Below the pieces are notes generated by a model. That model ran no database searches and was not told where the DNA came from. It worked only from the letters and a program-made list of their open reading frames with translations. Made by a program: the position numbers and the translations under genes. A stretch of 64,000 nucleotides of DNA from a virus, in IMG/VR virus record IMGVR_UViG_3300027816_000069, positions 1 through 64,000 of that record. The stretch is one strand, 5' to 3'. Within the stretch, counting starts at the first letter, position 1, and each line of letters begins with the position of its first letter. This document shows positions 49,324 to 56,441 of the stretch, in pieces.

Positions 49324-49411
49324 ACGGATGCAACTTGGTGGGACAAGTATCTATTATAGGCAACTAGCCTTTCTTATTCCTTTCTTATACGTTCGAATCG
49401 TATCATCCGTG
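49324..49411 (+). tRNA. Degenerate tRNA-like sequence
   Basis: Acceptor ACGGATG/CATCCGT, D-arm ACTT/AAGT and T-arm ATACG-TTCGAAT-CGTAT are intact. No regular anticodon arm can be drawn. An 11-nt tandem duplication (CCTTTCTTATT, CCTTTCTTATA; 49368-49389) sits before the T-arm. Probably a decayed tRNA at the right border of the cassette island. Confidence 0.5.
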
Positions 49412-49416
49412 CTGTT

Positions 49417-49908
49417 ATGAATATACTACATCAGAAACTAGAAGATCATCGAGTTACTCCAGACGGCCAATATATTAAGGGTTGTAGCCATACTACAAAA
49501 GTGCTAAATCATAAGCACAGAAATTCTATAATCATAAAGGCCATTTGTGATTTGCGTAAGATAACTGATGAGTTTGATAGTATAGCCTGCTGTGGTATTA
49601 GTGGTTTGATGGTTGTTCCACAAATTGCTGAACTGCTGAATAAACATATTATTGTTATTCGTAAGAAAAACGAGGAATGTTATTCAAATTTTTTTATGGA
49701 AGGTGTTACTCCTTGGAGGTACATAATAATTGACGACCTTATTTGTTCTGGCAATACTTTTAGGCATATCACAAGCACTATCTCAAATGACTACCGCAAG
49801 GCTCAGTGTGTAGGACTCTATTGCTATATGCCAGAAGAATGTTCATATAATAAAGATAATATTAAAGAATTTGAACGAAGATTCCGTACTCAACTATTAA
49901 ACGTCTAA
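49417..49908 (+). CDS. Phosphoribosyltransferase-like protein
   Basis: 163 aa. The PRPP-binding loop IIIDDLICSGNTF (about residues 104-116) is the type I PRTase signature, with a preceding GISGLMVVPQIAELL segment typical of the fold. Fit to a specific substrate (adenine, orotate, ComF-type) cannot be judged. The ATG follows the tRNA-like sequence by five bases without a ribosome site. Confidence 0.82.
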   Translation: MNILHQKLEDHRVTPDGQYIKGCSHTTKVLNHKHRNSIIIKAICDLRKITDEFDSIACCGISGLMVVPQIAELLNKHIIVIRKKNEECYSNFFMEGVTPWRYIIIDDLICSGNTFRHITSTISNDYRKAQCVGLYCYMPEECSYNKDNIKEFERRFRTQLLNV

Positions 49909-49925
49909 AAGGGGGTCCGCATATC

Positions 49926-49969
49926 CTGCCAAAACGGCAGGGCGGCCGGCCGATCTGCCAAAATGGCAG
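49926..49969. repeat. Twin-palindrome element, copy 9
   Basis: Arms CTGCCAAAACGGCAG and CTGCCAAAATGGCAG around GGCGGCCGGCC. Ends 24 bp before the next -35 box. Confidence 0.85.
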
Positions 49970-49993
49970 AAAAAATTTCCTCAATTCTGGCTG

Positions 49994-50021
49994 TTGACAA
50001 GACGATATCATAGTGTAGAAT
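49994..50021 (+). promoter_or_regulatory. Early promoter with CGATA box
   Basis: TTGACA, 16-bp spacer with ACGATAT, TAGAAT. It drives the DUF932 gene. Confidence 0.78.
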
Positions 50022-50063
50022 CAGTGCATCGGAACGAAGAACGCTATCACGAAAGGGTTGACA

Positions 50064-51011
50064 ATGCCTGCTGCTGTTGAAAAGATGATGTTTGTTGGTG
50101 CTACGCCTTGGCACGGTCTGGGCAATCAGTTGGATGAGGCTCCGTCGATTGGCGAGGCGATTACCGCTGCTGGTTTGGATTGGGAAGTTGGATTGAAGGA
50201 CTTGCAGACTGTGGACGGTGTGCCGGTGTCGCATCGTGCAACGTACCGCAAGACTGATGGTAGCATCCTTGGAGTTGTGGGTCCGCGATATACTCCGCTC
50301 CAGAATCAGGATGCGTTTGATTGGTTCCAGCCTTTTCTGGATGCTGGCGAGTGCAATCTGCATACCGCCGGTTCGCTCCATAGTGGTCAAAAGGTTTGGG
50401 TGCTTGCTCAACTCAACCGCGACAATAGCGAAATTGTCAAGGGTGATGAGGTCTGCAAGTTTATTCTGCTGAGTAATAGTCACGATGGAACAACGGCTAT
50501 TCGTGTCGGATATACCCCGATCCGCGTGGTCTGCGTGAATACGCTGGCTGCTGCTCATCACAACAAGGCTAGCAAACTGATTCGGATTCGTCACACTCGC
50601 TCCAGCAAAAATAATCTGGATAATGTGCGTGATATTATGGACAATATCAACGCTGAGTTTGAGGCTACTGCCGATCAGTTCCGGTTTCTTGCTAGCAAGA
50701 GTTTCAACCAGAATGATGTTCGTCGATATGTCAAGACGGTGCTGGGCATCGAAGGTACGCCGGATGGCGATATCAAGACTCGCACCCGGAATATCATGGA
50801 CGAAATTCTTGCACTAATCGAAGGTCCGAAGCAGAGTGCTGCTGGGGTTCGTGGAACTTACTGGGCCGCTTATAACGGTTACAATGAGTACCTGAATTAT
50901 AACAAGGGTCGCACGACCGATAATCGGCTCGACTCTCTCTGGTTCGGTCAAAATGCTAATGATAATCTCAAGGCACTGAATGTGGCTATGGAGTTTGCTA
51001 ACGCGGTCTGA
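50064..51011 (+). CDS. DUF932 (phage/plasmid-like) protein
   Basis: 315 aa from ATG 50064 (GAAAGGG upstream). The opening TPWHGLGNQLDEAPSIGEAI and the GVVGPRYTPLQNQDAFDW segment are the signature of DUF932, common on phages and plasmids and of uncertain role. A strong terminator follows, so it is a single-gene unit. Confidence 0.92.
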   Translation: MPAAVEKMMFVGATPWHGLGNQLDEAPSIGEAITAAGLDWEVGLKDLQTVDGVPVSHRATYRKTDGSILGVVGPRYTPLQNQDAFDWFQPFLDAGECNLHTAGSLHSGQKVWVLAQLNRDNSEIVKGDEVCKFILLSNSHDGTTAIRVGYTPIRVVCVNTLAAAHHNKASKLIRIRHTRSSKNNLDNVRDIMDNINAEFEATADQFRFLASKSFNQNDVRRYVKTVLGIEGTPDGDIKTRTRNIMDEILALIEGPKQSAAGVRGTYWAAYNGYNEYLNYNKGRTTDNRLDSLWFGQNANDNLKALNVAMEFANAV

Positions 51012-51035
51012 TTCTTCCTTTCGTGGCGTGATCGA

Positions 51036-51069
51036 AGCCGCCGTAGGGGCAACCCTGCGGCGGTTTTTT
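51036..51069 (+). terminator. Rho-independent terminator
   Basis: GCCGCCGTAGGG-GCAA-CCCTGCGGCGG (a 12-base stem with a GNRA loop) then TTTTTT. Ends the DUF932 transcript. Confidence 0.95.
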
Positions 51070-51078
51070 GTCAATAGG

Positions 51079-51122
51079 CTGCCAAAATGGCAGGGCGGCC
51101 GGCCGGAATGCCAAAATGGCAG
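51079..51122. repeat. Twin-palindrome element, copy 10
   Basis: Arms CTGCCAAAATGGCAG and TGCCAAAATGGCAG around GGCGGCCGGCC. At the expected distance there is TTGCCT but no good -10, so the linked promoter is decayed. This is the last copy. Confidence 0.83.
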
Positions 51123-51284
51123 TCGATAGAGCATAAGATAGTATCATATTGCCTACTATTGTGGCACACCCCCATGAGCCGATATAATGGGTACGATGGT
51201 GATGGATAGGGTGGATGGGAGGAATATGTAGGATAATATAAATATTAAACCTTATAGAGAATACAGTAAAACTGTCTCACCTTA

Positions 51285-51324
51285 TCTAGCCGATTTGCTG
51301 CCGTTGCTGGTAGTCAGCGGAAAA
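51285..51324 (+). other. Tandem-hairpin RNA element, copy 3
   Basis: GCTG-GTAGT-CAGC then GGAAAA. The first hairpin is less clear than in copies 1 and 2. It precedes a promoter by about 22 nt. Confidence 0.45.
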
Positions 51325-51346
51325 GTGGTGGTCTTTACTATAGAGA

Positions 51347-51375
51347 TTGACTGTGATAGTCAGGTGTGATATACT
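51347..51375 (+). promoter_or_regulatory. Promoter
   Basis: TTGACT, 17-bp spacer, TATACT. It drives the 51412-51964 operon. Confidence 0.68.
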
Positions 51376-51411
51376 GCAAGGTGCGTCTTGTTATGCAGGA
51401 AAGGAAAGAAT

Positions 51412-51582
51412 ATGAAACTGGTCAAAGTATCTATTGAATTGGCAATTACTGATGATGTTTTTACTCCTAGGTTTGATAATGAGAAGATTGCTGATTATCT
51501 GAATAATAAATTGTATAATGAACCTGAATTCTTTGGGGGATTTGAGCCAGAAAACATTGTGGAAGTGAGGGAACTCCAATGA
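51412..51582 (+). CDS. Hypothetical protein
   Basis: 56 aa from ATG 51412 (AGGAAAGGAAAGAAT upstream). Small alpha/beta protein, MKLVKVSIELAITDDVF onward. First of three genes joined by ATGA overlaps. Confidence 0.7.
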   Translation: MKLVKVSIELAITDDVFTPRFDNEKIADYLNNKLYNEPEFFGGFEPENIVEVRELQ

Positions 51583-51776
51583 TTACTGTTACTGATAAAA
51601 ATCGTGAAGATATTATTCGATCATATGCCCATAGACTATTAGATGATATGGATTGGGACTCTTTATACTCTTTTGCTTATGAGCAATTGGTTGAGAGTAA
51701 AAGTCTTATGGATAATATTCCTTTGGAAGATGAGATTAAAGATTACTATCCTGAATTGTTGGAGGAGATTAAATGA
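51579..51776 (+). CDS. Acidic helical phage protein
   Basis: 65 aa, helical and acidic (MITVTDKNREDIIRSYAHRL onward), ATGA overlaps at both ends. Proteins of this look are frequent in phage early regions; role unknown. Confidence 0.74.
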   Translation: MITVTDKNREDIIRSYAHRLLDDMDWDSLYSFAYEQLVESKSLMDNIPLEDEIKDYYPELLEEIK

Positions 51777-51964
51777 GATATATTGGGTGGCTAGGATGTT
51801 TGGGTTTTGCTCTAGTAGGATTATATCAACAGAGTGTTATAAACTCTATGGAACATAATACTGTGATTAGTGCTAAATTAAATGAACCCATTATACTCCA
51901 AGAGGGCGAGAAACTTATTAGGGTCAAAGCATCTACTGATACTAAAAAAGAAATAGTTAAGTAA
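51773..51964 (+). CDS. Small membrane-anchored protein
   Basis: 63 aa. One N-terminal transmembrane helix (YIGWLGCLGFALVGLYQQ), then a polar domain that would face outward. End of the operon. Confidence 0.7.
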   Translation: MRYIGWLGCLGFALVGLYQQSVINSMEHNTVISAKLNEPIILQEGEKLIRVKASTDTKKEIVK

Positions 51965-52005
51965 ATCTGATCATTTTGTATAAACTGGAGCGTATAGTAA
52001 AAACC

Positions 52006-52033
52006 TTGAGTCTGCCGATACCTGTGGTATGAT
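52006..52033 (+). promoter_or_regulatory. Promoter with CGATA box
   Basis: TTGAGT, 16-bp spacer with CCGATAC, TATGAT. It drives the tiny CGFIVG gene. Confidence 0.7.
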
Positions 52034-52109
52034 GAGAGCAGTCACCACCACAGTTTATCTTATCTTGTGGCCGTTTTTTGTCAAGTTTCACAACAGGAGA
52101 ATTTTCTTA

Positions 52110-52169
52110 ATGGCAATATTAATTGTTTGTGGATTCATTGTGGGAGTTATTCAAAGTGTGGATGACTAA
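52110..52169 (+). CDS. Tiny membrane protein (CGFIVG family)
   Basis: 19 aa (MAILIVCGFIVGVIQSVDD) with CAGGAG ten bases upstream. Shares the CGFIVG core and acidic end with the peptide at 39682. Confidence 0.5.
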   Translation: MAILIVCGFIVGVIQSVDD

Positions 52170-52292
52170 GTAGTATATATTGTATTTATACTCTTATATA
52201 TATATATAACTGACCGGCCTGCATAATATATAATACCTATTCGGTGGTTTGTCAAGTGGTAAATTTTTTATCTTAACTAAAGGAGTAAGTTG

Positions 52293-52445
52293 ATGAGATA
52301 TTTAGTAGCACTGATACTAGTGTTTGGAATGGCTCAGTTTAGTTTCGGTGGTAACTGTGCCAATGGGATTTGTAAAAAGCCTTCTGTGGTCAAACCTGTG
52401 CGTCCCAAGACCATAGTCAGACCATTCTCAGGAGTCAGGAAGTAA
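52293..52445 (+). CDS. Small secreted protein
   Basis: 50 aa with AAAGGAGTAAGTTG upstream. Residues 1-20 form a signal peptide (MRYLVALILVFGMAQFSFGG). The mature part has two Cys and is basic with many Pro and Val. A strong terminator follows. Exported small basic protein; target unknown. Confidence 0.66.
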   Translation: MRYLVALILVFGMAQFSFGGNCANGICKKPSVVKPVRPKTIVRPFSGVRK

Positions 52446-52453
52446 CAATTCAG

Positions 52454-52492
52454 AAGGGTGGTGGATGAAAGTCTGCCACCCTTTTGTTTTTT
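52454..52492 (+). terminator. Rho-independent terminator
   Basis: AAGGGTGG/CCACCCTT stem with a 14-nt loop, then TTGTTTTTT. Confidence 0.9.
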
Positions 52493-52500
52493 CTAAACTA

Positions 52501-52540
52501 TCCCGTTTGCCCAAGGTGACCGTAGTTAGCGACATTAAGA
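52501..52540 (+). other. Tandem-hairpin RNA element, copy 4 (degenerate)
   Basis: GACCGTAGTTAGCGACA keeps the GTAGT-AGCGA core but not the helices. Weak copy. Confidence 0.3.
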
Positions 52541-52630
52541 AAAATATTTTTTGGTCTGATGGTGGTATCACCTAGTATATGTTGTACTGAGCAGAGTACA
52601 AAAATTTTAGTAAATAATGAGACTGTCTCG

Positions 52631-52675
52631 CCCAATCTTTGCCATTTGGTTTTGTTGGTTGTAGTCAGCGAAAAA
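52631..52675 (+). other. Tandem-hairpin RNA element, copy 5
   Basis: CCAAT / ATTTGG hairpin, then GGTTG-TAGT-CAGC and GAAAAA. It ends three bases before an ATG that has no ribosome site, so it may act on translation. Confidence 0.5.
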
Positions 52676-52677
52676 TT

Positions 52678-52866
52678 ATGATCTATTGTAAAATTAATCA
52701 GGAGGATATTAATAATAATAACTACTGGAATAAATTAGTAAATAGTCTACGGGCGAAATTATCTCAACAAAAAGATTTAACTAATAAAATTATAGTTATT
52801 AGGCTGCAAGAAATAAACAGAGACGACGATGCTATGATTCCTAAGTTGGAATTCAAAAATTCATAA
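52678..52866 (+). CDS. Hypothetical protein
   Basis: 62 aa, MIYCKINQEDINNNNYWNKL onward. ATG 52678 directly follows the RNA element. Helical, basic. Unknown family. Confidence 0.6.
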   Translation: MIYCKINQEDINNNNYWNKLVNSLRAKLSQQKDLTNKIIVIRLQEINRDDDAMIPKLEFKNS

Positions 52867-52914
52867 GTTGTAATTATCTTTAATATCTCATATTATATAT
52901 TATAATGATGGGAT

Positions 52915-53571
52915 TTGTCTGACCCGATCCTGTCTGTTTGTTCAGGATGTTCACAGTCAGTCAAAAAGATACTTCTTATGCCACCTCTCATAACTTTAGA
53001 TAATAAATTATTAGTCAAAGATAATAAATTAGCCAACAGTTTAGATTGTTGTTGTGGTTGTGATGGACCAGTAAGATTATATCAGTGTGGGGGATTATAT
53101 TATTTAGGAAGTAGTCAGGGTAGATTAGGCACCTATGTTTCAATGGAACTAGTGGCCTATGATTGTAATGATAAAAGAGTTTTTTCTTGGAAAAAATGTA
53201 ATAATGATGTTCCTGGGGGTGGGATTGAAGCGGGTTCAACACGTTATCAGAATTACCCAGCAGGACCAGGATGTGGATTTATTCTCAAAGGAACTTTTAG
53301 TCAAAAAGAAAATTCTCCACCTATTACTGTTTATTATGGTGGTCAATATGGACAAGGTAATACAACAGGAGCAAATGGTCCCTTTCCAGGAAATATTGGT
53401 TGGCATATGATCAGAACAGTTACATGGGCTGATCTTAACTTTAATGGAGTAGATTTTTGTAGTGTTAATAATCCTCCCATCTGTCCCAACACTGGTTTAC
53501 CTTTCGTTAGTTTTAAAACCGACTGTGTAGTGGATTGGTGTTCTGAAGCACTAAAACCCCCAAAACCATAA
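52915..53571 (+). CDS. Cys-rich protein, possible virion or exported protein
   Basis: 218 aa from TTG 52915; ATG 52978 would lose an early Cys pair (CSGC). Cys groups CSGC, CCCGC, and single Cys later, with Gly/aromatic stretches (YYGGQYGQGNTTG). Its composition is close to the Cys-rich late protein at 33661, yet it lies in the early block and on the other strand. Confidence 0.7.
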   Translation: MSDPILSVCSGCSQSVKKILLMPPLITLDNKLLVKDNKLANSLDCCCGCDGPVRLYQCGGLYYLGSSQGRLGTYVSMELVAYDCNDKRVFSWKKCNNDVPGGGIEAGSTRYQNYPAGPGCGFILKGTFSQKENSPPITVYYGGQYGQGNTTGANGPFPGNIGWHMIRTVTWADLNFNGVDFCSVNNPPICPNTGLPFVSFKTDCVVDWCSEALKPPKP

Positions 53572-53573
53572 TT

Positions 53574-53738
53574 ATGTTATTAGTAATTTTATTGGGTCAA
53601 TATGCCAACAAAATAAATAAGCCACTTTTCCCACCATTAGTAACTGATCCCACAAGTCGATCAATAATAATTATAGCAGGATTAATAATCTCACTCATAG
53701 TTTTATACAAAATCTTAAGAAAATTCAATGAACCATGA
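53574..53738 (+). CDS. Small membrane protein
   Basis: 54 aa. A short N-terminal hydrophobic stretch and a strong helix IIIIAGLIISLIVLYKIL near the C-terminus. Starts three bases after the previous stop. Confidence 0.6.
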   Translation: MLLVILLGQYANKINKPLFPPLVTDPTSRSIIIIAGLIISLIVLYKILRKFNEP

Positions 53739-53814
53739 TGATTCTTTGTTGTTGTGTTTGGCCCTTTATGCTATCATTTTCGCTTTTGTGGAATATGATT
53801 TATATAACTATTAA
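53728..53814 (+). CDS. Tiny membrane protein
   Basis: 28 aa (MNHDDSLLLCLALYAIIFAF onward), one hydrophobic helix with charged ends. Overlaps the previous gene by 11 nt. A 32-aa frame from ATG 53735 is the alternative. Confidence 0.4.
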   Translation: MNHDDSLLLCLALYAIIFAFVEYDLYNY

Positions 53815-53844
53815 CTTTCCCCTGCATAATTAAGAGAAATAGAA

Positions 53845-54033
53845 ATGAACGAATTTCATAAGCCTTTTATCAAAAGTCTAGTAACAATTGCTGCTGTGGC
53901 ACTAGTTTCATGGTATTTTAGTGGCTATTTTGTTCAAAAATTCTATTTTCACTACTATAAAACCCCCTCTTTTACATCTTCTGAATTTCCAAAATCACAT
54001 AATATAACCTCTGAAGCAGCATATAACGAATAA
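53845..54033 (+). CDS. Small membrane-anchored protein
   Basis: 62 aa; residues 11-31 are hydrophobic (SLVTIAAVALVSWYFSGYF). The outer part is polar and aromatic. GAGAAATAGAA precedes the ATG. Confidence 0.66.
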   Translation: MNEFHKPFIKSLVTIAAVALVSWYFSGYFVQKFYFHYYKTPSFTSSEFPKSHNITSEAAYNE

Positions 54034-54128
54034 TTCACGGTAATATCAAGATATTTTTACTTATTGAATATACCGGTGGTAAAAAGTGGGGAAAATTAGC
54101 CATAAAGTCTGAATCTTTACCCCTCCCC

Positions 54129-54156
54129 TTGACGATACTCTTTCTTGTGGTATACT
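54129..54156 (+). promoter_or_regulatory. Promoter
   Basis: TTGACG, 16-bp spacer, TATACT. Likely start of the long run of small genes to about 59354; no other good promoter is seen in that stretch. Confidence 0.68.
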
Positions 54157-54211
54157 GGATCATGGTAGTAGGAGGAAGAAGTTTAATAATATGCGGGGAA
54201 AATGAGATTTT

Positions 54212-54379
54212 ATGTATAAGAATGTGTTGCTAACTGATAGAGAAATTGCTCTACTCAAAAGGGTTGTTGGTGATTATCTTCATAAAAAATTAACTCCAGA
54301 ACGTCAAAATTTGACCATTATTCTGAATCGTCTCAGGGGTATTAAACCCACCAAAACTTATAATCAAACTATCAATTAG
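54212..54379 (+). CDS. Basic helical small protein
   Basis: 55 aa (MYKNVLLTDREIALLKRVVG onward), with GAG five bases before the ATG. Basic, two helices. Unknown. Confidence 0.58.
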   Translation: MYKNVLLTDREIALLKRVVGDYLHKKLTPERQNLTIILNRLRGIKPTKTYNQTIN

Positions 54380-54416
54380 TGGAAATGAACCCACAAATCA
54401 AAAGAAATCAAATCTA

Positions 54417-54605
54417 ATGAATATTAATCTAAATAAGCATGAAGTTGGCCTAATTCTTGACTCTCTTGAAAGTTATCAACTTAATATTGAGCATGGGAAT
54501 GAGAATGGCCATGAATATGTTTGGACTGAAGATGAAGTGGGGAATTTGGTCGATTATTTGAATGATACTCTGGAGAAAACAAATGAACAGAATAAAAATG
54601 ATTAA
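54417..54605 (+). CDS. Hypothetical acidic helical protein
   Basis: 62 aa (MNINLNKHEVGLILDSLESY onward). Overlaps the next gene by 23 nt. The C-terminal LVDYLNDTLEKTNE is reminiscent of the LADFI family tail. Confidence 0.68.
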   Translation: MNINLNKHEVGLILDSLESYQLNIEHGNENGHEYVWTEDEVGNLVDYLNDTLEKTNEQNKND

Positions 54606-54813
54606 ATGGAAACGTATTTGTGAATCCCGTTGTGCGATAGATTCTTGTTATGATTGGATTAACAACAATCTAACGGACAATAAACTTATTAAGGTTATTT
54701 CGGGCTTAGGTTGTAAAGAAGATGCAGAAGAAATAAGAAAGCACACCATCAGATACAATCATCAAAAACTAAAAGAACTGATGCGTCGTGGATTGAAAAG
54801 AAATTATTGTTAA
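54583..54813 (+). CDS. Basic Cys-containing protein
   Basis: 76 aa from ATG 54583, chosen for GGAGAAAACAA upstream. Five Cys and a basic helical end (LKELMRRGLKRNYC). Unknown family. Confidence 0.64.
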   Translation: MNRIKMIKWKRICESRCAIDSCYDWINNNLTDNKLIKVISGLGCKEDAEEIRKHTIRYNHQKLKELMRRGLKRNYC

Positions 54814-54825
54814 AAACTATCATTT

Positions 54826-54945
54826 ATGCACGTTAGCATTTATAATGACCGAAATTATACTTGTGTGGGATATACTTGTAGTAGGGAAGAACTTAGGGGT
54901 TTAGCCGATTTTATCAATAACTGTCTAGAGAAAAATAATGAGTAA
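54826..54945 (+). CDS. Small protein of the LADFI family
   Basis: 39 aa, MHVSIYNDRNYTCVGYTCSR then ELRGLADFINNCLEKN. It closely parallels the second half of the protein at 57518. Overlaps the next gene. Confidence 0.6.
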   Translation: MHVSIYNDRNYTCVGYTCSREELRGLADFINNCLEKNNE

Positions 54946-55228
54946 TGATAAAACTATCAAAATCAGTAAAAATGCGATGGAAGAAGATATTACAATTATT
55001 CTGCCCGATAAAAGTGAAATCATTATACAATATCGTTGTTATGATGATGATGAAAACGAGGCAACTCTAGATATTTGTTTTGAAAATCATATGAATATCG
55101 TTAATTGGGAGGATGACGATATGACTCCAGCAAAAGCATCTAAAGATATTCCAGAATTAATGCAAAATGTTAAACAATTAAGTATAACAAAATCTCAGAA
55201 TAGTTTATGGGAGAAAAATAATGAATAA
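54938..55228 (+). CDS. Acidic hypothetical protein
   Basis: 96 aa with a run of Asp in the middle (YDDDENEATLD). GAGAAAAATA precedes the ATG. Unknown family. Confidence 0.7.
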   Translation: MSNDKTIKISKNAMEEDITIILPDKSEIIIQYRCYDDDENEATLDICFENHMNIVNWEDDDMTPAKASKDIPELMQNVKQLSITKSQNSLWEKNNE

Positions 55229-55448
55229 ATTAGTATTGTATTTTGATCCTATTGATATTGCTAATCTTGGGTTCAATTTTACACCATTTCCAGAATGTTT
55301 AATCTTTAACAATTGGGCTGATGCTGCTGATTGGTTTAAGCGTCATGATTTTATTTATAAAGAAGATTTTAAGTTGACAATTTTTACTATTGAAAGATTT
55401 GGAAAAACTCTTAATGGTAAATATATGTGGGGAAAGGCTTTTATATGA
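55221..55448 (+). CDS. Hypothetical protein
   Basis: 75 aa, aromatic-rich (MNKLVLYFDPIDIANLGFNF onward). GGAGAAAAATA precedes the ATG. ATGA overlap with the next gene. Confidence 0.7.
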   Translation: MNKLVLYFDPIDIANLGFNFTPFPECLIFNNWADAADWFKRHDFIYKEDFKLTIFTIERFGKTLNGKYMWGKAFI

Positions 55449-55648
55449 AAGTTTATGCTATAGTTTGTGAATATGGTGCTGCTAGTATTTATGAAGGAAT
55501 TGAAATGATTTGTAAAACCAAAGAGATTGCAGAGTCTTACTATAATAATTACGATTTTACTGGGCGACCATACTATATTGAAGAAATGGAAATTGTTAAT
55601 AAAATGTGGGAAAAGCCTAAGCCTAAGAAGAAAAAGGTTAAGAAATGA
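55445..55648 (+). CDS. Hypothetical protein with Lys-rich tail
   Basis: 67 aa from the ATGA overlap, AAAGG seven bases upstream. A compact alpha/beta part and a poly-basic end (KPKPKKKKVKK) that could bind nucleic acid. The opening MKVYAIV resembles MKVYIVIG at 57279. Confidence 0.7.
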   Translation: MKVYAIVCEYGAASIYEGIEMICKTKEIAESYYNNYDFTGRPYYIEEMEIVNKMWEKPKPKKKKVKK

Positions 55649-55737
55649 TAACTATTCCACGCTGGGAATATTATCTACTTTATTTTATTGCGATTATGCA
55701 ATGTCTATTATTTATAGATAGAATATTTGGAACATAA
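55645..55737 (+). CDS. Tiny membrane protein
   Basis: 30 aa (MITIPRWEYYLLYFIAIMQC onward), one hydrophobic helix. ATGA overlap with the preceding gene. Confidence 0.55.
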   Translation: MITIPRWEYYLLYFIAIMQCLLFIDRIFGT

Positions 55738-55738
55738 A

Positions 55739-56020
55739 ATGTGGCATTATAATTTAATTCAAGAAATCATAATGAACAATAAGTGGATAGAGGAAAATGG
55801 AGATAATTGGGCGGCTGGGCGAGTAGAGTGTGGTTATTCTGAAAGAGAATATTGGCTAACAAAAACAGAATATTGGCTAATAATAGATAAAAAAGATTGG
55901 AATAAGTTTGATGATTATCTTATAGGCTTAAATACAGACTCTTTACAAAGTTTAGATCAACTGATACAATCCAGTAGGTTGCCAATAATTCAATTTGGAA
56001 TAAAAGGAGAAAAGAAATGA
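55739..56020 (+). CDS. Trp-rich hypothetical protein
   Basis: 93 aa from ATG 55739. Many Trp and Tyr (REYWLTKTEYWLIIDKKDWN, a near-tandem EYWL repeat). A start at residue 12 (MNNKWIEENGDNW) is possible. Confidence 0.68.
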   Translation: MWHYNLIQEIIMNNKWIEENGDNWAAGRVECGYSEREYWLTKTEYWLIIDKKDWNKFDDYLIGLNTDSLQSLDQLIQSSRLPIIQFGIKGEKK

Positions 56021-56070
56021 ACAAAAACGAAATCACCATCCAGAGTGACTCGTTTGATCTGTGCGACTGA
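56017..56070 (+). CDS. Mini-ORF within a 31-bp direct repeat
   Basis: 17 aa, MNKNEITIQSDSFDLCD, behind AAAGGAGAAAAGAA. The ribosome site and first codons are repeated exactly at 56751-56781. It may be a truncated duplicate. Confidence 0.35.
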   Translation: MNKNEITIQSDSFDLCD

Positions 56071-56097
56071 TGAGCAAAAGACTTTGGAGCATAAATA

Positions 56098-56334
56098 ATG
56101 ATACTAGACGTTAATATCTCTGACCATTATAATTATGAACTATTTGATGCAAATGGTAACAGATTAGATTATGTTGTTAGGGCGGATACGGAAACTGGTC
56201 AAATAGAAAGATATGTATTAGATGAGTCTGGTAAACCACCTCGCACTATAGAGGAAAAACTTCTAACAGAAATAGTATTTGTTCCTTATCCTTTAAAGAC
56301 TATTAAACGTGATAACTATTTGGAGAATAACTAA
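56098..56334 (+). CDS. Hypothetical protein
   Basis: 78 aa, beta-rich (MILDVNISDHYNYELFDANG onward). The ATG follows TTTGGAGCATAAATA. TAATG overlap with the next gene. Confidence 0.7.
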   Translation: MILDVNISDHYNYELFDANGNRLDYVVRADTETGQIERYVLDESGKPPRTIEEKLLTEIVFVPYPLKTIKRDNYLENN

Positions 56335-56441
56335 TGAAGTGGAATTTCCAAATTGTCAAGGCCCAACATTATCGTGAGATAGGTAATATTCCCGGTGTTG
56401 AACACGTCAGAAATAATTATAGAAAGAATGGGTGGAGATAA
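56334..56441 (+). CDS. Small basic protein
   Basis: 35 aa (MKWNFQIVKAQHYREIGNIP onward); TTTGGAGAATAACTA upstream. TAATG overlaps on both sides suggest coupled translation. Confidence 0.58.
   Translation: MKWNFQIVKAQHYREIGNIPGVEHVRNNYRKNGWR

Noticed and set aside
37945-51122. The ten 44-bp repeats as a CRISPR array
   Set aside because: They are hundreds to thousands of bases apart with genes between them, not spaced by short spacers, and no cas genes are present.
53735-53833. 32-aa frame overlapping the 28-aa membrane peptide
   Set aside because: No better ribosome site and a less plausible composition (three consecutive Cys); the 28-aa frame was preferred with low confidence.
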